A stretch of 64,000 nucleotides of DNA from NCBI RefSeq assembly GCF_006538745.1, contig NZ_BJLR01000033.1, positions 1 through 64,000 on the forward strand, given 5' to 3'. The notes under the pieces were generated by a model. The model worked only from the letters and a program-made list of their open reading frames with translations. It was not told the origin of the DNA and ran no database searches. This DNA is from Cellulomonas cellasea. Lineage in GTDB: Bacteria > Actinomycetota > Actinomycetes > Actinomycetales > Cellulomonadaceae. The translations under genes and the position numbers were made by a program. Shown one piece after another: positions 25,641-39,349 of this stretch (position 1 is the first letter of the stretch; the number at the start of each line of letters is the position of its first letter).

Positions 25641-26183
25641 TCAGCCGGCGCGGGCGAGCCGCCGGGCGCCGTGCGCGAGCAGGCGCAGGTAGGCGTGCTG
25701 CACCACGGGCACGACCCACGCGAGCGGCACGAGCCAGGCCCACGCCGGGCGGCTGAACGCGTCGACGACGAACCACAGCACGCCGTCGTCGTCGCGCTCG
25801 ACCCGGAACGACTCCTCGCCGACGAACGGGTGACCCGGCAGGCTGCCGTAGCCGAACCCCACCACGCGCTCCCCCGTCTCGGCCCACACGACCCGGCACG
25901 GCACGACGAGCCGCAGCGGGCCCACGCCGAGGCGCGTGCGGACGTCCACCCCGACATCGGCGACCGGTGCGTCCGCGTCGACCAGGACGCGGGCCGCCGC
26001 GTGCACCCGCCAGGTGAGCAGCGCGCGCCCGACGGCGCCGACGTCGCCGGGCCCGAGGCGGTGCCGGACGTGCAGGTGGCGGTAACCGGCCGGCAGCGGG
26101 CCCGCACGCGTGGCGCCGACCTCGGGGTACGTGAGCCCGGGGCGTGCGGCGGCCCGACCCTCGTCGCTCGCCGCGGCCGACAT
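25641..26183 (-). CDS. DUF1990 family protein
   Basis: The 180-residue protein shows the DUF1990 signature near its start (TYPEVGATRAGPLPAGY, about 18-34), a central beta-rich region with GFGYGSLPGHPFVGEESF, and a hydrophobic C-terminal helix (WAWLVPLAWVVPVVQHAYL, about 148-166). The biochemical role of this family is unknown. The start overlaps the nucS stop by one base (TGATG at 26181-26185), so it is translated from the same message as nucS. I infer no function from that linkage. Confidence 0.8.
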   Translation of the reverse strand: MSAAASDEGRAAARPGLTYPEVGATRAGPLPAGYRHLHVRHRLGPGDVGAVGRALLTWRVHAAARVLVDADAPVADVGVDVRTRLGVGPLRLVVPCRVVWAETGERVVGFGYGSLPGHPFVGEESFRVERDDDGVLWFVVDAFSRPAWAWLVPLAWVVPVVQHAYLRLLAHGARRLARAG

Positions 26184-26878
26184 CAGAACAGGCGCGAGTC
26201 GACGTCGTCCACGCCGCGCATGGCGTCGTAGTCGAGCACGACGCAGGCGATCCCGCGGTCCGTCGCGAGGACCCGGGCCTGCGGCTTGATCTCCTGCGCG
26301 GCGAAGACCCCGCGCACGGGGGCGAGGTGCGGGTCGCGGTTGAGCAGCTCGAGGTACCGCGTGAGCTGCTCCACGCCGTCGATGTCTCCCCGGCGCTTGA
26401 TCTCGATCGCGACCGCCACGCCCGCGGCGTCGCGCGCGAGGATGTCGACCGGCCCGATCGCCGTGGGGAACTCGCGGCGCACCAGCGTGTGCCCGCCGCC
26501 GAGCAGGTCGATCTGCGCCGCGAGCAGCTCCTGGAGGTGCGCCTCGACGCCGTCCTTGACGAGTCCGGGGTCGACCCCGAGCTCGTGCGCCGAGTCGTGC
26601 AGCACCTCGTGGACCTCGACGACGAGCCGGTCGTCGCTCTTCGCGTGCTGCACGGTCCAGACCTGGCTCACGCCGCGCTCGACGGCCTCGGCGTCCGGCT
26701 CACCGATCGCGAGCGAGCACGGCGGGCTCATCCAGTTCAGCGGCTTGTACGACCCGCCGTCGGAGTGCAGCAGCACGCTCCCGTCCGCCTTGACCAGCAC
26801 GAGCCGGGTCGCGAGCGGGAGGTGGGCGTTGAGCCGGCCGCTGTAGCGCGCCGAGCAGCGCGCGACGACGAGGCGCAT
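26183..26878 (-). CDS. nucS: Mismatch endonuclease NucS (EndoMS)
   Basis: The 231-residue protein has the NucS two-domain arrangement: N-terminal DNA-binding/dimerisation domain (1-115) and a RecB-like nuclease domain with Asp145 (GPVDILARD), Glu159 and Lys161 (AIEIKRRG). The C-terminus ends in DSRLF, like the sliding-clamp-binding tail of actinobacterial NucS. NucS cuts both strands at mismatched bases and carries the non-canonical mismatch repair of actinobacteria that lack MutS/MutL. It sits downstream of the ATP synthase operon and a DUF2550 gene, its usual actinobacterial location. Confidence 0.95.
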   Translation of the reverse strand: MRLVVARCSARYSGRLNAHLPLATRLVLVKADGSVLLHSDGGSYKPLNWMSPPCSLAIGEPDAEAVERGVSQVWTVQHAKSDDRLVVEVHEVLHDSAHELGVDPGLVKDGVEAHLQELLAAQIDLLGGGHTLVRREFPTAIGPVDILARDAAGVAVAIEIKRRGDIDGVEQLTRYLELLNRDPHLAPVRGVFAAQEIKPQARVLATDRGIACVVLDYDAMRGVDDVDSRLF

Positions 26879-26915
26879 GCGGGGGGTTCCTCTCGTGGAC
26901 GGCGACGGCGCGCCG

Positions 26916-27341
26916 TCAGATCACGCGGCTGATCGTCGGTGGGGTGGCCTCGAGCCACGACGTGAGGCCCGCGGACGCCTCGGGGCTCATCAGCAGGTCG
27001 AACGCCTCGCCCTGCACCGAGCAGCGCACGGCGACCTGACGGCCGAACCGCGGCGACTCCTCGATGACCGCGCGCTCGCTCACGACGATCGCGGACCGTC
27101 GCCAGCAGCGTGTGGGGCGCACCGACAGCGACCGTGCGCGCCACCAGTACAGGCTGTCGGCGCCGTACTGGCCGACCCCCGTGACCCACGACGCGGACGG
27201 GCCCTCCGAGCGGCGGAACGCACACTCGAAGGACCCGACGCGACGCGTGAGCCGGCCCAGCCTCGACACGCTGAGGCCGAGCACGACCAGGGCGACGACC
27301 ACCGCTCCGAGGAGCACGAGCGCGATCTGCTGCCCTGACAT
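26916..27341 (-). CDS. DUF2550 family membrane-anchored protein
   Basis: The 141-residue protein has one N-terminal membrane helix (about 5-24), then a soluble domain with conserved FECAFRR (about 38-44) and [17 protein letters not shown] (about 66-82). This matches DUF2550, a family found in actinobacteria between atpC and nucS. The soluble part most likely faces the cytoplasm. The function is unknown. It begins 10 nt after the atpC stop and so is probably part of the ATP synthase transcript. Confidence 0.85.
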   Translation of the reverse strand: MSGQQIALVLLGAVVVALVVLGLSVSRLGRLTRRVGSFECAFRRSEGPSASWVTGVGQYGADSLYWWRARSLSVRPTRCWRRSAIVVSERAVIEESPRFGRQVAVRCSVQGEAFDLLMSPEASAGLTSWLEATPPTISRVI

Positions 27342-27351
27342 GACGGCTCCG

Positions 27352-27633
27352 TCAGTGCGCGACCTGGGTGCCGGTCGCGTCCTCGACCGAGTCCACCACG
27401 ACCGTCACCAGGTCCGAGTCGACGGACAGGAACCCGCCCCCGACCGTCCAGCGCAGGACCTCGCCGCCGGCCCGGGCGACCCGGACCTCACCGCGGCGCA
27501 GCACCGAGAGCACCGGGGTGTGCCCGGCGAGGATGCCGATCTCCCCGTCCGCGGCCGGCGCGCTCACCTGCCGCGCGTGGCCCGACCAGATCTTGCCGTC
27601 GGCGGCGACGACGTCGACCTCCAGCTCAGCCAT
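27352..27633 (-). CDS. atpC: F1Fo ATP synthase epsilon subunit, short form
   Basis: The 93-residue subunit contains the N-terminal beta-sandwich (DGEIGILAGHTPVLSVLRRG, about 29-48, is the family signature). It ends right after this domain; the C-terminal helical hairpin found in E. coli epsilon (about 139 residues) is absent. Epsilon links gamma to the c-ring and in many bacteria its helices block ATP hydrolysis, so that inhibitory mechanism should not operate here in the standard form. It is the last atp gene, 45 nt after atpD. Confidence 0.93.
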   Translation of the reverse strand: MAELEVDVVAADGKIWSGHARQVSAPAADGEIGILAGHTPVLSVLRRGEVRVARAGGEVLRWTVGGGFLSVDSDLVTVVVDSVEDATGTQVAH

Positions 27634-27678
27634 GCTGACTCCCTCTGCTCAGTTCGAACCCGGTCGTGGACGCAGGCG

Positions 27679-30119
<2,441 letters not shown>

Positions 30120-30122
30120 CGG

Positions 30123-31751
<1,629 letters not shown>

Positions 31752-31829
31752 TGCTTCTCTCCTGTCGTGTCGCACGCGGGTCGCGTACGGGTCGAACGCG
31801 TTCTGGGGACGGGGCGCGGAGCGCGGCCG

Positions 31830-32644
31830 TCAGCTGGCAAGTCGGCGCCGGGCGTCGGCGAGCCGGGACAGGACCGTCGAGTCGACGACCTCGGCCCCGA
31901 CCTGGATGCGCAGGCCGCCGAGGACGTGCTCGTCGACGATCACGTTGAGCTGGACCGGCTGCCCGTAGGCCCGCTCGAGGATCCCCTCGAGCCGGGCGCG
32001 CTGGGCGACCGAGAGCTCGGTGGCCGACGTCACGGTCGCGACCTGACGGTTGCGGCGCTCGGCGACGAGGTCGCCGACGTGGCCGAGCGTCGTCACGAAC
32101 CGACGGCCGCGCGGCTTCGCCGTGGCCCGCCGTGCGAGCAGCGCCGCGGCCGGGGTCGCCCCGCCCGCGAGGATCGCGTCGAGCAGGCGCACGCGGGCCT
32201 CCGGCGTCGACGTCGCGTCGTCCGACAGGATCCGGCGCACGTCGCGCTGACCCGCCAGCGCGCGCGCGACGCGGAACAAGTCCTCCTCGACGCGCTCGAG
32301 CGTGCCGGTGGCCTCCGCGGAGGCCAGCACCGCGTGGAACGCGAGGTGCTCGACGGCCTCGGTCAGGTCGGCGTCCGCCGACCAGCGCGACCGGACGAGC
32401 TCCTGCGCGACCGCGACCGTGCTCGTGTGCGCGCCCTGGAGCACGTGCGCGACGAGCCGCGCCTTCGCCTCACCGTCGGCCGACGGGTCCGCGAGCGTCC
32501 GGCGCAGCGCGCCGGACGAGTCGAGGGCGTCGACCAGGGCGAAGAGCTGCTCGCCCAGCGTCGCCGACTCGACGCCGGCAGCACGGAGGACCGGCTCGAA
32601 CCGGTTCTCCACGCTCCGCAGCGACGCCTGACTCGTCCCGCGCA

Positions 32645-32645
<1 letters not shown>
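31830..32645 (-). CDS. atpH: F1Fo ATP synthase delta subunit
   Basis: The 271-residue subunit is of the long actinobacterial type (E. coli delta has about 177). The C-terminal half carries the conserved signature near its end (VDEHVLGGLRIQVGAEVVDSTV, in part). Delta is the peripheral-stalk cap holding F1 to subunit b. The start overlaps the atpF stop by one base (TGATG at 32643-32647), showing coupled translation. Confidence 0.95.
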
Positions 32646-33556
<911 letters not shown>

Positions 33557-34354
33557 TCAGTGCTCGTCTTCGACGGACAGGCTGATGTACACGGCCGTCA
33601 GGACCACGAAGATGTACGCCTGCAGCGCGGCGACGAAGACCTCGAACAGCGTGAGCGCGAAGCCCGAGACGAAGGTCAGCGCACCGAACGCCTTCATGCC
33701 GCCCGTCGCCTCGAAGACGAAGAACTGGGTGGCGGAGAAGCAGAGCACCAGCATGAGGTGGCCGGCGACCATGTTCGCCATGAGTCGCAGCGCGAGCGTG
33801 GCGGGCCGCAGGATGAAGACGGTGAGGAACTCGATGGGCGTGAGCAGGACGTACATGAACGCCGGCACGCCCGGGGGGAACAGGCTCATCTTGAGGAAGT
33901 GACCGACGCCGTGCGCCTTGATGCCCGCCCCGAGGTACATGACGTAGACCCAGAGCGCGAGCATGACGGGGATGCCGATGAGCGAGGACCCGGCGATGTT
34001 CAGCCCCGGGACGATGCCCGTGAGGTTGAACGCGAGGATCGCGAGGAACAGCGTCGTCAGGAGCGCGACGTACTTGTGGGCCTTCGCCTTGCCGATGATC
34101 TCCTCGGCGACGTTGACCCGCACGAAGTCCAGGAGCATCTCGACGACGTTCTGCCCGCGACCCGGGACGAGCTTCGCCCGCTTGGCGGCGATCACGAAGA
34201 GCACGATCAGCACGGCGGCGGCGATCAGGCGCACGAGCTGGAGCCGGTTGAACTCGAGGAACGTGCCCTCGAAGAGGACGGGGGCCGGGAAGAAGTCAGC
34301 GATCGACGGCGCGTGGAACCCGCTCTCCTCCTCGGTGGCGAGGGGGGCGATCAT
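33557..34354 (-). CDS. atpB: F1Fo ATP synthase a subunit
   Basis: The 265-residue membrane subunit has about five to six helices and the essential arginine Arg190 in LALRLMANMVAGH, which separates the half-channels feeding the c-ring. The first atp structural gene begins here. The nearest strong Shine-Dalgarno (AGGAG, 34376-34380 on the minus strand) is about 21 nt before the ATG, farther than ideal, so the true start could be slightly upstream at a rare codon. Gene order atpB-E-F-H-A-G-D-C follows. Confidence 0.95.
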   Translation of the reverse strand: MIAPLATEEESGFHAPSIADFFPAPVLFEGTFLEFNRLQLVRLIAAAVLIVLFVIAAKRAKLVPGRGQNVVEMLLDFVRVNVAEEIIGKAKAHKYVALLTTLFLAILAFNLTGIVPGLNIAGSSLIGIPVMLALWVYVMYLGAGIKAHGVGHFLKMSLFPPGVPAFMYVLLTPIEFLTVFILRPATLALRLMANMVAGHLMLVLCFSATQFFVFEATGGMKAFGALTFVSGFALTLFEVFVAALQAYIFVVLTAVYISLSVEDEH

Positions 34355-34401
34355 CGCGAGGCTGGACAGTGCGAGCTCCTGGTGGTCATCGGTGCCGGAC
34401 A

Positions 34402-34419
34402 GCCCGCATCAGTGCGGGC
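34402..34419. terminator. Hairpin between the AtpI-like gene and atpB
   Basis: GCCCGCA and TGCGGGC form a perfect 7-bp stem with a 4-nt loop in the 107-nt gap. It lies 43 nt past the AtpI-like stop and 48 nt before atpB. It may end or attenuate the upstream transcript, or form part of the atp leader. Confidence 0.5.
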
Positions 34420-34461
34420 ACGCCATAGGAACCTGGCCGTCATGGATGGGTGAAGCCTAAC

Positions 34462-34938
34462 CTATGCGGACGCTCCGTCAGGACCGCGGTCCGCGGGCTC
34501 GACGTACGGCACACGGCCGTTCGCGACCGCCCGGTAGTCCAGCAGCGCGGAGCCCAGGACCCCGAGGATCAGCACGATCGCGAGGACCGTCCGGTCGTAG
34601 AAGTCGAGGTCGCGGAGCACCGCGAGGACGACGATCACGACCACGATCTTGGCGAGCCACGCCCCCATGACGACGCCCGCCATGGCCTGCGGGGTCGAGC
34701 CCGAGGTGCGCAGCATCGAGACGACCGTCGTGCCCGAGAACACGAGCGCGAGGCCGACGCCGATGAGCGCCCCCCAGACTCCGGCCGACCCCGCGACGAG
34801 CGCCCCGATGCCGACCCCGAGCACCGAGAGCACGGCGAGCAGGAGCAGCATGTCGCGCAGCGCGCGGCGGAAGACGGCGTCGGCGGCCGCGGACGACGTC
34901 GAGCGTGCGGGCGTGGGCTGGGGGTCCGAGGACGTCAT
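34462..34938 (-). CDS. AtpI-like small membrane protein
   Basis: The 158-residue protein has four predicted membrane helices (about 28-48, 53-75, 85-108, 113-133) and a polar N- and C-terminus. Its position directly before atpB, its size and the helix pattern match the AtpI/UncI position, where the product may assist c-ring assembly or ion supply. Sequence similarity of this family is weak, so the identity rests on context. It overlaps the transferase gene (ATGA at 34935-34938). Confidence 0.7.
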   Translation of the reverse strand: MTSSDPQPTPARSTSSAAADAVFRRALRDMLLLLAVLSVLGVGIGALVAGSAGVWGALIGVGLALVFSGTTVVSMLRTSGSTPQAMAGVVMGAWLAKIVVVIVVLAVLRDLDFYDRTVLAIVLILGVLGSALLDYRAVANGRVPYVEPADRGPDGASA

Positions 34939-36245
34939 GGGTGCTTCTCCGGGGTCGGGTGGCCGGCCGGCGGGCGGGCCGGGCCGGTCGTGGTGGTCGG
35001 GCGGCCCGGGCCGATGGTCGTGCGGGTCGCCGGGCGGTGCTCCCCGGTCGTGGACCGGGGCTCGGCGCCGCGCACGGGCGGGACGGCCGGGGTGACGCCG
35101 GTGATGATCGGCTGGGCGCCGCCGTTCTTGCCGCGCAGCGGCCCGAGGGTCAGCAGCGCCGCCGCGACCATGCCGAGGCCGAGGCCCCAGAGCGCCTGGG
35201 TCGTCGAGAGCACGACGAGCGACGCGGTGCCGAACGCGAAGACGACGGTCCAGATCCACATGATGCCGACCGCGCTGCGGTGCGAGTGCCCGAGCGAGAG
35301 CAGCCGGTGGTGCAGGTGCATGCGGTCCGGGTGGAACGGCGACTTCCCCGCACCCACCCGGCGGATCACCGCGAGGCCCATGTCGAGCAGCGGGAGCAGC
35401 AGCACCGCGACGGGCAGCAGGATCGGGACGAAGACGGGGATCTGCTGGCGCGGCAGCAGCGCGGCGCCGTCGTGCGCGGGCAGCGCCGAGGCGTCGAGCT
35501 GGCCGGTGAGCACGATCGTCGCCGCGGCGATGACGAGGCCCAGGAGCATCGAGCCGGAGTCGCCCATGAAGATGCGCGCCGGGTACACGTTGTGCGGCAG
35601 GAAGCCGACACACATCCCGACGAGCACCGCGAGCACGAGGGTCGCGAGGTTCGCGTAGTTCCCCCGGCCGCCGTCGACCGTGAGGATCGTCAGCCAGTAC
35701 GAGTACAGGAAGAACGCCGTGCCGCCGATGCCGATCATGCCTGCGGCGAGCCCGTCGAGGCCGTCGACGAAGTTCACCGCGTTCATCGCGACGACGACCA
35801 CGAGCACGGTGAGCGCCTGCCACACGCGCTCGGAGCCGATCACGACGTCGCCGAAGATCGGGAGCTGGAAGAGCAGCACCCCCTGCCACGCCATGAAGCC
35901 GGCGCCGAGCACCTGCCCGACGAGCTTCGTGACCCAGTCGAGGTCCCAGATGTCGTCCGCGACGCCGAGCAGGCACACCGTCGTCGCGCCGCCGGCGAGG
36001 CCCCAGATCGGGCGCGGGTCGGTGAACACGCTGCTCAGGAACGGCAGGCCGCTCGCGACCGTGAGCGCGACGAGGAGCCCGACGAGCATCGCGAGGCCGC
36101 CGAGGCGCGGCGTCGGGATCGCGTGCACGTCCCGGTCGCGCACCGCGGTGATGGCGCCGAAGCGCAGTGCGCACCACCGCGCGAGCGGCGTCATGAGGTA
36201 GGTCGTCGCCGCCGAGACCAGCAGGAGGAGCAGGTAGACCCTCAC
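34935..36245 (-). CDS. Polyprenyl-phosphate sugar-1-phosphate transferase (WecA/TagO/MraY family)
   Basis: The 436-residue protein has about eleven membrane helices and the family motifs: GGLAM (about 49-53), VADDIWDLDW (about 95-104), NAVNFVDGLDGLA, NVYPARIFMGDSGS and the C-terminal HPDRMHLHHRLL typical of WecA/TagO enzymes. These transfer GlcNAc-1-phosphate from UDP-GlcNAc to a lipid carrier at the cytoplasmic membrane face, starting cell-wall glycopolymer synthesis. About 70 C-terminal residues are Pro/Thr/Gly-rich and probably disordered. The GTG start overlaps the sua5 stop (GTGA). This is the usual actinobacterial place for the gene, called rfe or wecA. Confidence 0.9.
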   Translation of the reverse strand: MRVYLLLLLVSAATTYLMTPLARWCALRFGAITAVRDRDVHAIPTPRLGGLAMLVGLLVALTVASGLPFLSSVFTDPRPIWGLAGGATTVCLLGVADDIWDLDWVTKLVGQVLGAGFMAWQGVLLFQLPIFGDVVIGSERVWQALTVLVVVVAMNAVNFVDGLDGLAAGMIGIGGTAFFLYSYWLTILTVDGGRGNYANLATLVLAVLVGMCVGFLPHNVYPARIFMGDSGSMLLGLVIAAATIVLTGQLDASALPAHDGAALLPRQQIPVFVPILLPVAVLLLPLLDMGLAVIRRVGAGKSPFHPDRMHLHHRLLSLGHSHRSAVGIMWIWTVVFAFGTASLVVLSTTQALWGLGLGMVAAALLTLGPLRGKNGGAQPIITGVTPAVPPVRGAEPRSTTGEHRPATRTTIGPGRPTTTTGPARPPAGHPTPEKHP

Positions 36246-37093
36246 CGGCCCGGCTCACCGCCCGGCTGCGGGACGTCGGTGGCGAGGTCGTCGGGCACCA
36301 CGGGCGGCGGGGTCGCGGCGGACGGGGGCGTGCTCGACGCACCCGCCGCGGACGGCTTCGTCGTCGACACGGGTGCGGGCGGCTCCGTCGTCGGCACCGG
36401 TGCGCCCGCGGCGTCCGGCGCCGGGGTCTCGGGGGCGACGGCCGGGGCCGGGCCCTCGACCGGCGTCACCGCGCGCAGCTCCTCGAGGCTCAGCGCCCCC
36501 TCGCGCACGACGCGCAGGACGTCGCCCGTCGCGTCCACGATCGTCGACGACACGCCGCCGGGCGCCTCTCCCCCGTCGAGGAACACGGGCACGCGCGCGC
36601 CGAGCTGGCGGTAGGCCTCGCGCACGTCGGTGCCCGCGGGCTTGCCGGTGCGGTTCGCACTGGACACCGCGAGCGGGCCGGTGCGGCGCAGGAGCTCGAG
36701 CGCGACGGGGTGGTCGGGCACGCGCAGCGCGACGGTCCCGTGCGTCTCCCCCAGGTCCCACGCGAGCGAGGGCTGCGCGCGCACGATGAGCGTGAGGCCG
36801 CCGGGCCAGAAGGCCTCCGCGAGGGCCCGTGCGCCGGCGGGCACGGCGGTCGCGAGGCCGTCGAGCGTGCGCAGGTCCGGCATGAGCACGGGCGGGGGCA
36901 TCTGCCGGCCGCGTCCCTTGGCGTCGAGCAGCGCCTGGACGGCCACCGGGTCGAACGCGTCGGCGGCGATCCCGTAGACCGTGTCGGTCGGCAGCACGAC
37001 GAGGTCGCCGCGGCCGAGCGCCTCCACGGCGGCGTCGAGGGACGGCCCCCACGTCTCGGGGTCCGTCGCGTCCTTGATGCGCAGCAGGCTCAC
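36242..37093 (-). CDS. L-threonylcarbamoyladenylate synthase (Sua5/YwlC/TsaC)
   Basis: The 283-residue protein contains the YrdC/TsaC fold: LPTDTVYGIAADA (about 35-47), KGRGRQMPPPVLM (about 61-73), WPGGLTLI, GTVALRVPDHP and SSANRTGKPA. It makes threonylcarbamoyl-AMP for the t6A modification of tRNAs reading ANN codons. The usual core is about 205 residues; here a low-complexity Pro/Ala/Thr tail of about 70 residues follows. The GTG start overlaps the prmC stop, and its own stop overlaps the transferase start. Confidence 0.93.
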   Translation of the reverse strand: MSLLRIKDATDPETWGPSLDAAVEALGRGDLVVLPTDTVYGIAADAFDPVAVQALLDAKGRGRQMPPPVLMPDLRTLDGLATAVPAGARALAEAFWPGGLTLIVRAQPSLAWDLGETHGTVALRVPDHPVALELLRRTGPLAVSSANRTGKPAGTDVREAYRQLGARVPVFLDGGEAPGGVSSTIVDATGDVLRVVREGALSLEELRAVTPVEGPAPAVAPETPAPDAAGAPVPTTEPPAPVSTTKPSAAGASSTPPSAATPPPVVPDDLATDVPQPGGEPGR

Positions 37094-38028
37094 GGCTGCG
37101 AGTCTCCCACGGAGGGGCCGGGCGTCATGCCGTCCGAGCGGTCGGGATCGGCCCGGCGGGCGAGGACCATGCGGGCGCGGCCGGTGAGGTCGGCCGCAGT
37201 GGTGACCGCGGTGAACGCGTGCGTCGCCTCGACCGTCGCCCGTGCGGCGGCGTCCTGGACCTCGGCGTGCTCCATGACGAGCAGCCCCCCGGGCCGCAGG
37301 AGCCGCGCGGCGGCGGCCACGATGCCGCGCGGGACCTCGAGCCCGTCGGCCCCGAGGCCGTACAGCGCGACGGCCGGGTCGTGCCGGGCGACCTCCGGGT
37401 CGACGGGGACCGCCCCGGGCGGGACGTACGGCGGGTTCGAGACGACGACGTCGACCGTGCCGTCGAGCGCGCGCAGGGCCGTGCGCGCGTCGCCCCGGTG
37501 CAGGTGGACGCCGGGCGCGAGGGCCTCGACGTTGCGCGCGGCCCAGGCGTGCGCGGCGGCGTCGAGCTCGACGGCGTGCACGACGGCGCCGGGCACCTCG
37601 ACCGCGACCGCGACGGCGATCGCGCCCGAGCCGGTGCACAGGTCCACGACGAGCGCGGAGCCCGTGCGCGCGAGCACGTCGGCGGCCTCCCGGACGGCCT
37701 GCTCGGCGACCTGCTCGGTCTCGGGGCGCGGGACGAACACCCCGGGCCCGACGGCGAGCTCGACGCCCCGGAACGGCGCCCGGCCCGTGAGGTGCTGGAG
37801 CGGCTCGCGCGCGGCTCGGCGCCCCACGAGCTCGGCGTACCCGTCGGGAGCAGGCCGGCCGAGGAGGGCCGCGGTCTGGACCTCGCCGCGGCTGACGTCC
37901 TCCCCCGACGCGGCGCGCAGCAGGTGCGCGGCGAGGAGCTCGGCGTCGACGCGCGCCGACCCGATCCCGGCGGCGGCCAGCGTGCGCTCGGCGTCCCGCA
38001 GCGCGGCCGCGAGGCTCGTCGGGCTCAC
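37090..38028 (-). CDS. prmC: Release-factor glutamine methyltransferase PrmC
   Basis: The 312-residue protein has an N-terminal helical domain, FVPRPETEQ, the SAM-binding [16 protein letters not shown] and the catalytic NPPY motif ([10 protein letters not shown]). It methylates the Gln of the GGQ motif of RF1 and RF2. The GTG at 38028 overlaps the prfA stop (GTGA), so enzyme and substrate genes are translationally coupled, the usual bacterial arrangement. Its stop also overlaps the sua5 start. Confidence 0.95.
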   Translation of the reverse strand: MSPTSLAAALRDAERTLAAAGIGSARVDAELLAAHLLRAASGEDVSRGEVQTAALLGRPAPDGYAELVGRRAAREPLQHLTGRAPFRGVELAVGPGVFVPRPETEQVAEQAVREAADVLARTGSALVVDLCTGSGAIAVAVAVEVPGAVVHAVELDAAAHAWAARNVEALAPGVHLHRGDARTALRALDGTVDVVVSNPPYVPPGAVPVDPEVARHDPAVALYGLGADGLEVPRGIVAAAARLLRPGGLLVMEHAEVQDAAARATVEATHAFTAVTTAADLTGRARMVLARRADPDRSDGMTPGPSVGDSQP

Positions 38029-39113
38029 GCGCCCGCGGCGGCCAGCCGGGCCGCCTCGTCCGCGTCGATCGCCGAGCGGACGACCGCGTCGAGGTCGCCG
38101 TCGAGCACGACGTCGAGGTTGTACGCCTTGTAGCCCGTGCGGTGGTCCGCGATCCGGTTCTCCGGGTAGTTGTACGTCCGGATGCGCTCCGAGCGGTCGA
38201 CCGTGCGGACCTGCGACCGCCGTGCCTCGCTGGCCGCGGCGGCGGCCTCCTCCTGCTTCGCGGCGAGCAGCCGCGCGCGCAGCACGCGCATCGCCTGCTC
38301 GCGGTTCTGCAGCTGGGACTTCTCGTTCTGCATCGACACGACGATGCCGGTCGGCACGTGCGTGATGCGGACCGCGGAGTCGGTCGTGTTGACGGACTGG
38401 CCGCCCGGCCCGGACGAGCGGAACACGTCGATCCGCAGGTCGTTGGGGTCGATCCCGACCTCGGCCTCGTCGTCCGCCTCGGGCAGCACGAGCACCCCGG
38501 CGGCCGAGGTGTGGATGCGGCCCTGCGACTCCGTGACGGGGACGCGCTGCACGCGGTGCACGCCGCCCTCGTACTTGAGGCTCGCCCACACGCCCTGCGC
38601 GGGGTCGGTCAGCGCGCCGCGGGCCTTGACCGCGACCTGGACGTCCTTGTACCCGCCGAGGTCCGACTCCGTGGACTCGATCACCTCGGTCCTCCAGCCG
38701 CGGCGCTCGGCGTAGCGCAGGTACATGCGCAGCAGGTCGCCCGCGAACAGTGCGGACTCCTCGCCGCCCTCGCCGGCCTTGATCTCGAGGATCACGTCGC
38801 GCGCGTCGTCGGGGTCGCGCGGCACGAGCACGCGGCGCAGGCGCTCGGCGGCCGCGGCGGCGGCGGCCTCGAGCGCGGGGAGCTCGGCGGCGTACGCGTC
38901 GTCGAGCTCCGCGAGCTCGCGCGCGTCGGCGACGTCGTCGGTCGCGGCGCGGTACGCGCGGTAGGCGGCGACGACCTGGCCGAGCTCGGCGTAGCGGCGG
39001 CCGAGCTTGCGGGCCCGCCCGGCGTCGGCGTGCACCCCGGGGTCGGCGAGCTGGGTCTCGATCTCGGCGTGCTCGGCGAGCAGCGGCTCCGCTGCGGCGA
39101 ACGGGTCGCTCAT
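38025..39113 (-). CDS. prfA: Peptide chain release factor 1
   Basis: The 362-residue factor has the stop-codon-reading tripeptide PVT (192-194, within [14 protein letters not shown]) that marks RF1 and the GGQ hydrolysis motif (237-239, within [14 protein letters not shown]). It terminates translation at UAA and UAG. The start ATG at 39113 begins at the conserved N-terminus. It heads a run of five overlapping genes (prfA, prmC, sua5, wecA-like, atpI-like). Confidence 0.97.
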   Translation of the reverse strand: MSDPFAAAEPLLAEHAEIETQLADPGVHADAGRARKLGRRYAELGQVVAAYRAYRAATDDVADARELAELDDAYAAELPALEAAAAAAAERLRRVLVPRDPDDARDVILEIKAGEGGEESALFAGDLLRMYLRYAERRGWRTEVIESTESDLGGYKDVQVAVKARGALTDPAQGVWASLKYEGGVHRVQRVPVTESQGRIHTSAAGVLVLPEADDEAEVGIDPNDLRIDVFRSSGPGGQSVNTTDSAVRITHVPTGIVVSMQNEKSQLQNREQAMRVLRARLLAAKQEEAAAAASEARRSQVRTVDRSERIRTYNYPENRIADHRTGYKAYNLDVVLDGDLDAVVRSAIDADEAARLAAAGA

Positions 39114-39124
39114 GCGGGCGCCTC

Positions 39125-39235
39125 CTGGCGTGGCGTGCGGTGGGGTGGCGTGCGGTGGGGGTGCGGTGCGCTGAGGCGCAGCCGGGTGACGTGCGGTGCG
39201 GTGACGTGCGGTGGGGTGGCGGTGCCGGGACGGGC
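39125..39235. repeat. GTGCGGTG-rich low-complexity stretch upstream of prfA
   Basis: Repeats of GGCGTGCGGTGGGG and GACGTGCGGTG follow each other between the strong hairpin behind rpmE and the prfA start. The pattern is imperfect, with unit lengths of about 11 to 16 bp. On the prfA sense strand it is CA/CC-rich and could be a C-rich Rho-utilisation-like leader. Confidence 0.6.
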
Positions 39236-39277
39236 GCGGACGCGCGGGCTGCCGGGCGTCAGGCCCCGGGCAGACGA

Positions 39278-39342
39278 ACAGCGCCGGTGCCCTGCGCGGA
39301 CACTGCCATGGAGGGCAGTCGTCCGCCGGGCACCGGCGCTGT
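39278..39342. terminator. Very strong 65-nt hairpin terminator behind rpmE
   Basis: The outer arms ACAGCGCCGGTGCCC (39278-39292) and GGGCACCGGCGCTGT (39328-39342) are perfectly complementary over 15 bp. Inside them GCGGAC pairs with GTCCGC and ACTGCC with GGCAGT, giving nearly continuous pairing with a 6-nt loop ATGGAG and one bulge. It begins 7 nt after the rpmE stop on the minus strand. Confidence 0.85.
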
Positions 39343-39349
39343 CAGGTCG

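Noticed and set aside
34439-34461. A riboswitch or known leader before the atp operon
   Set aside because: The gap is only 107 nt and contains just one short hairpin; no known aptamer pattern could be recognised.
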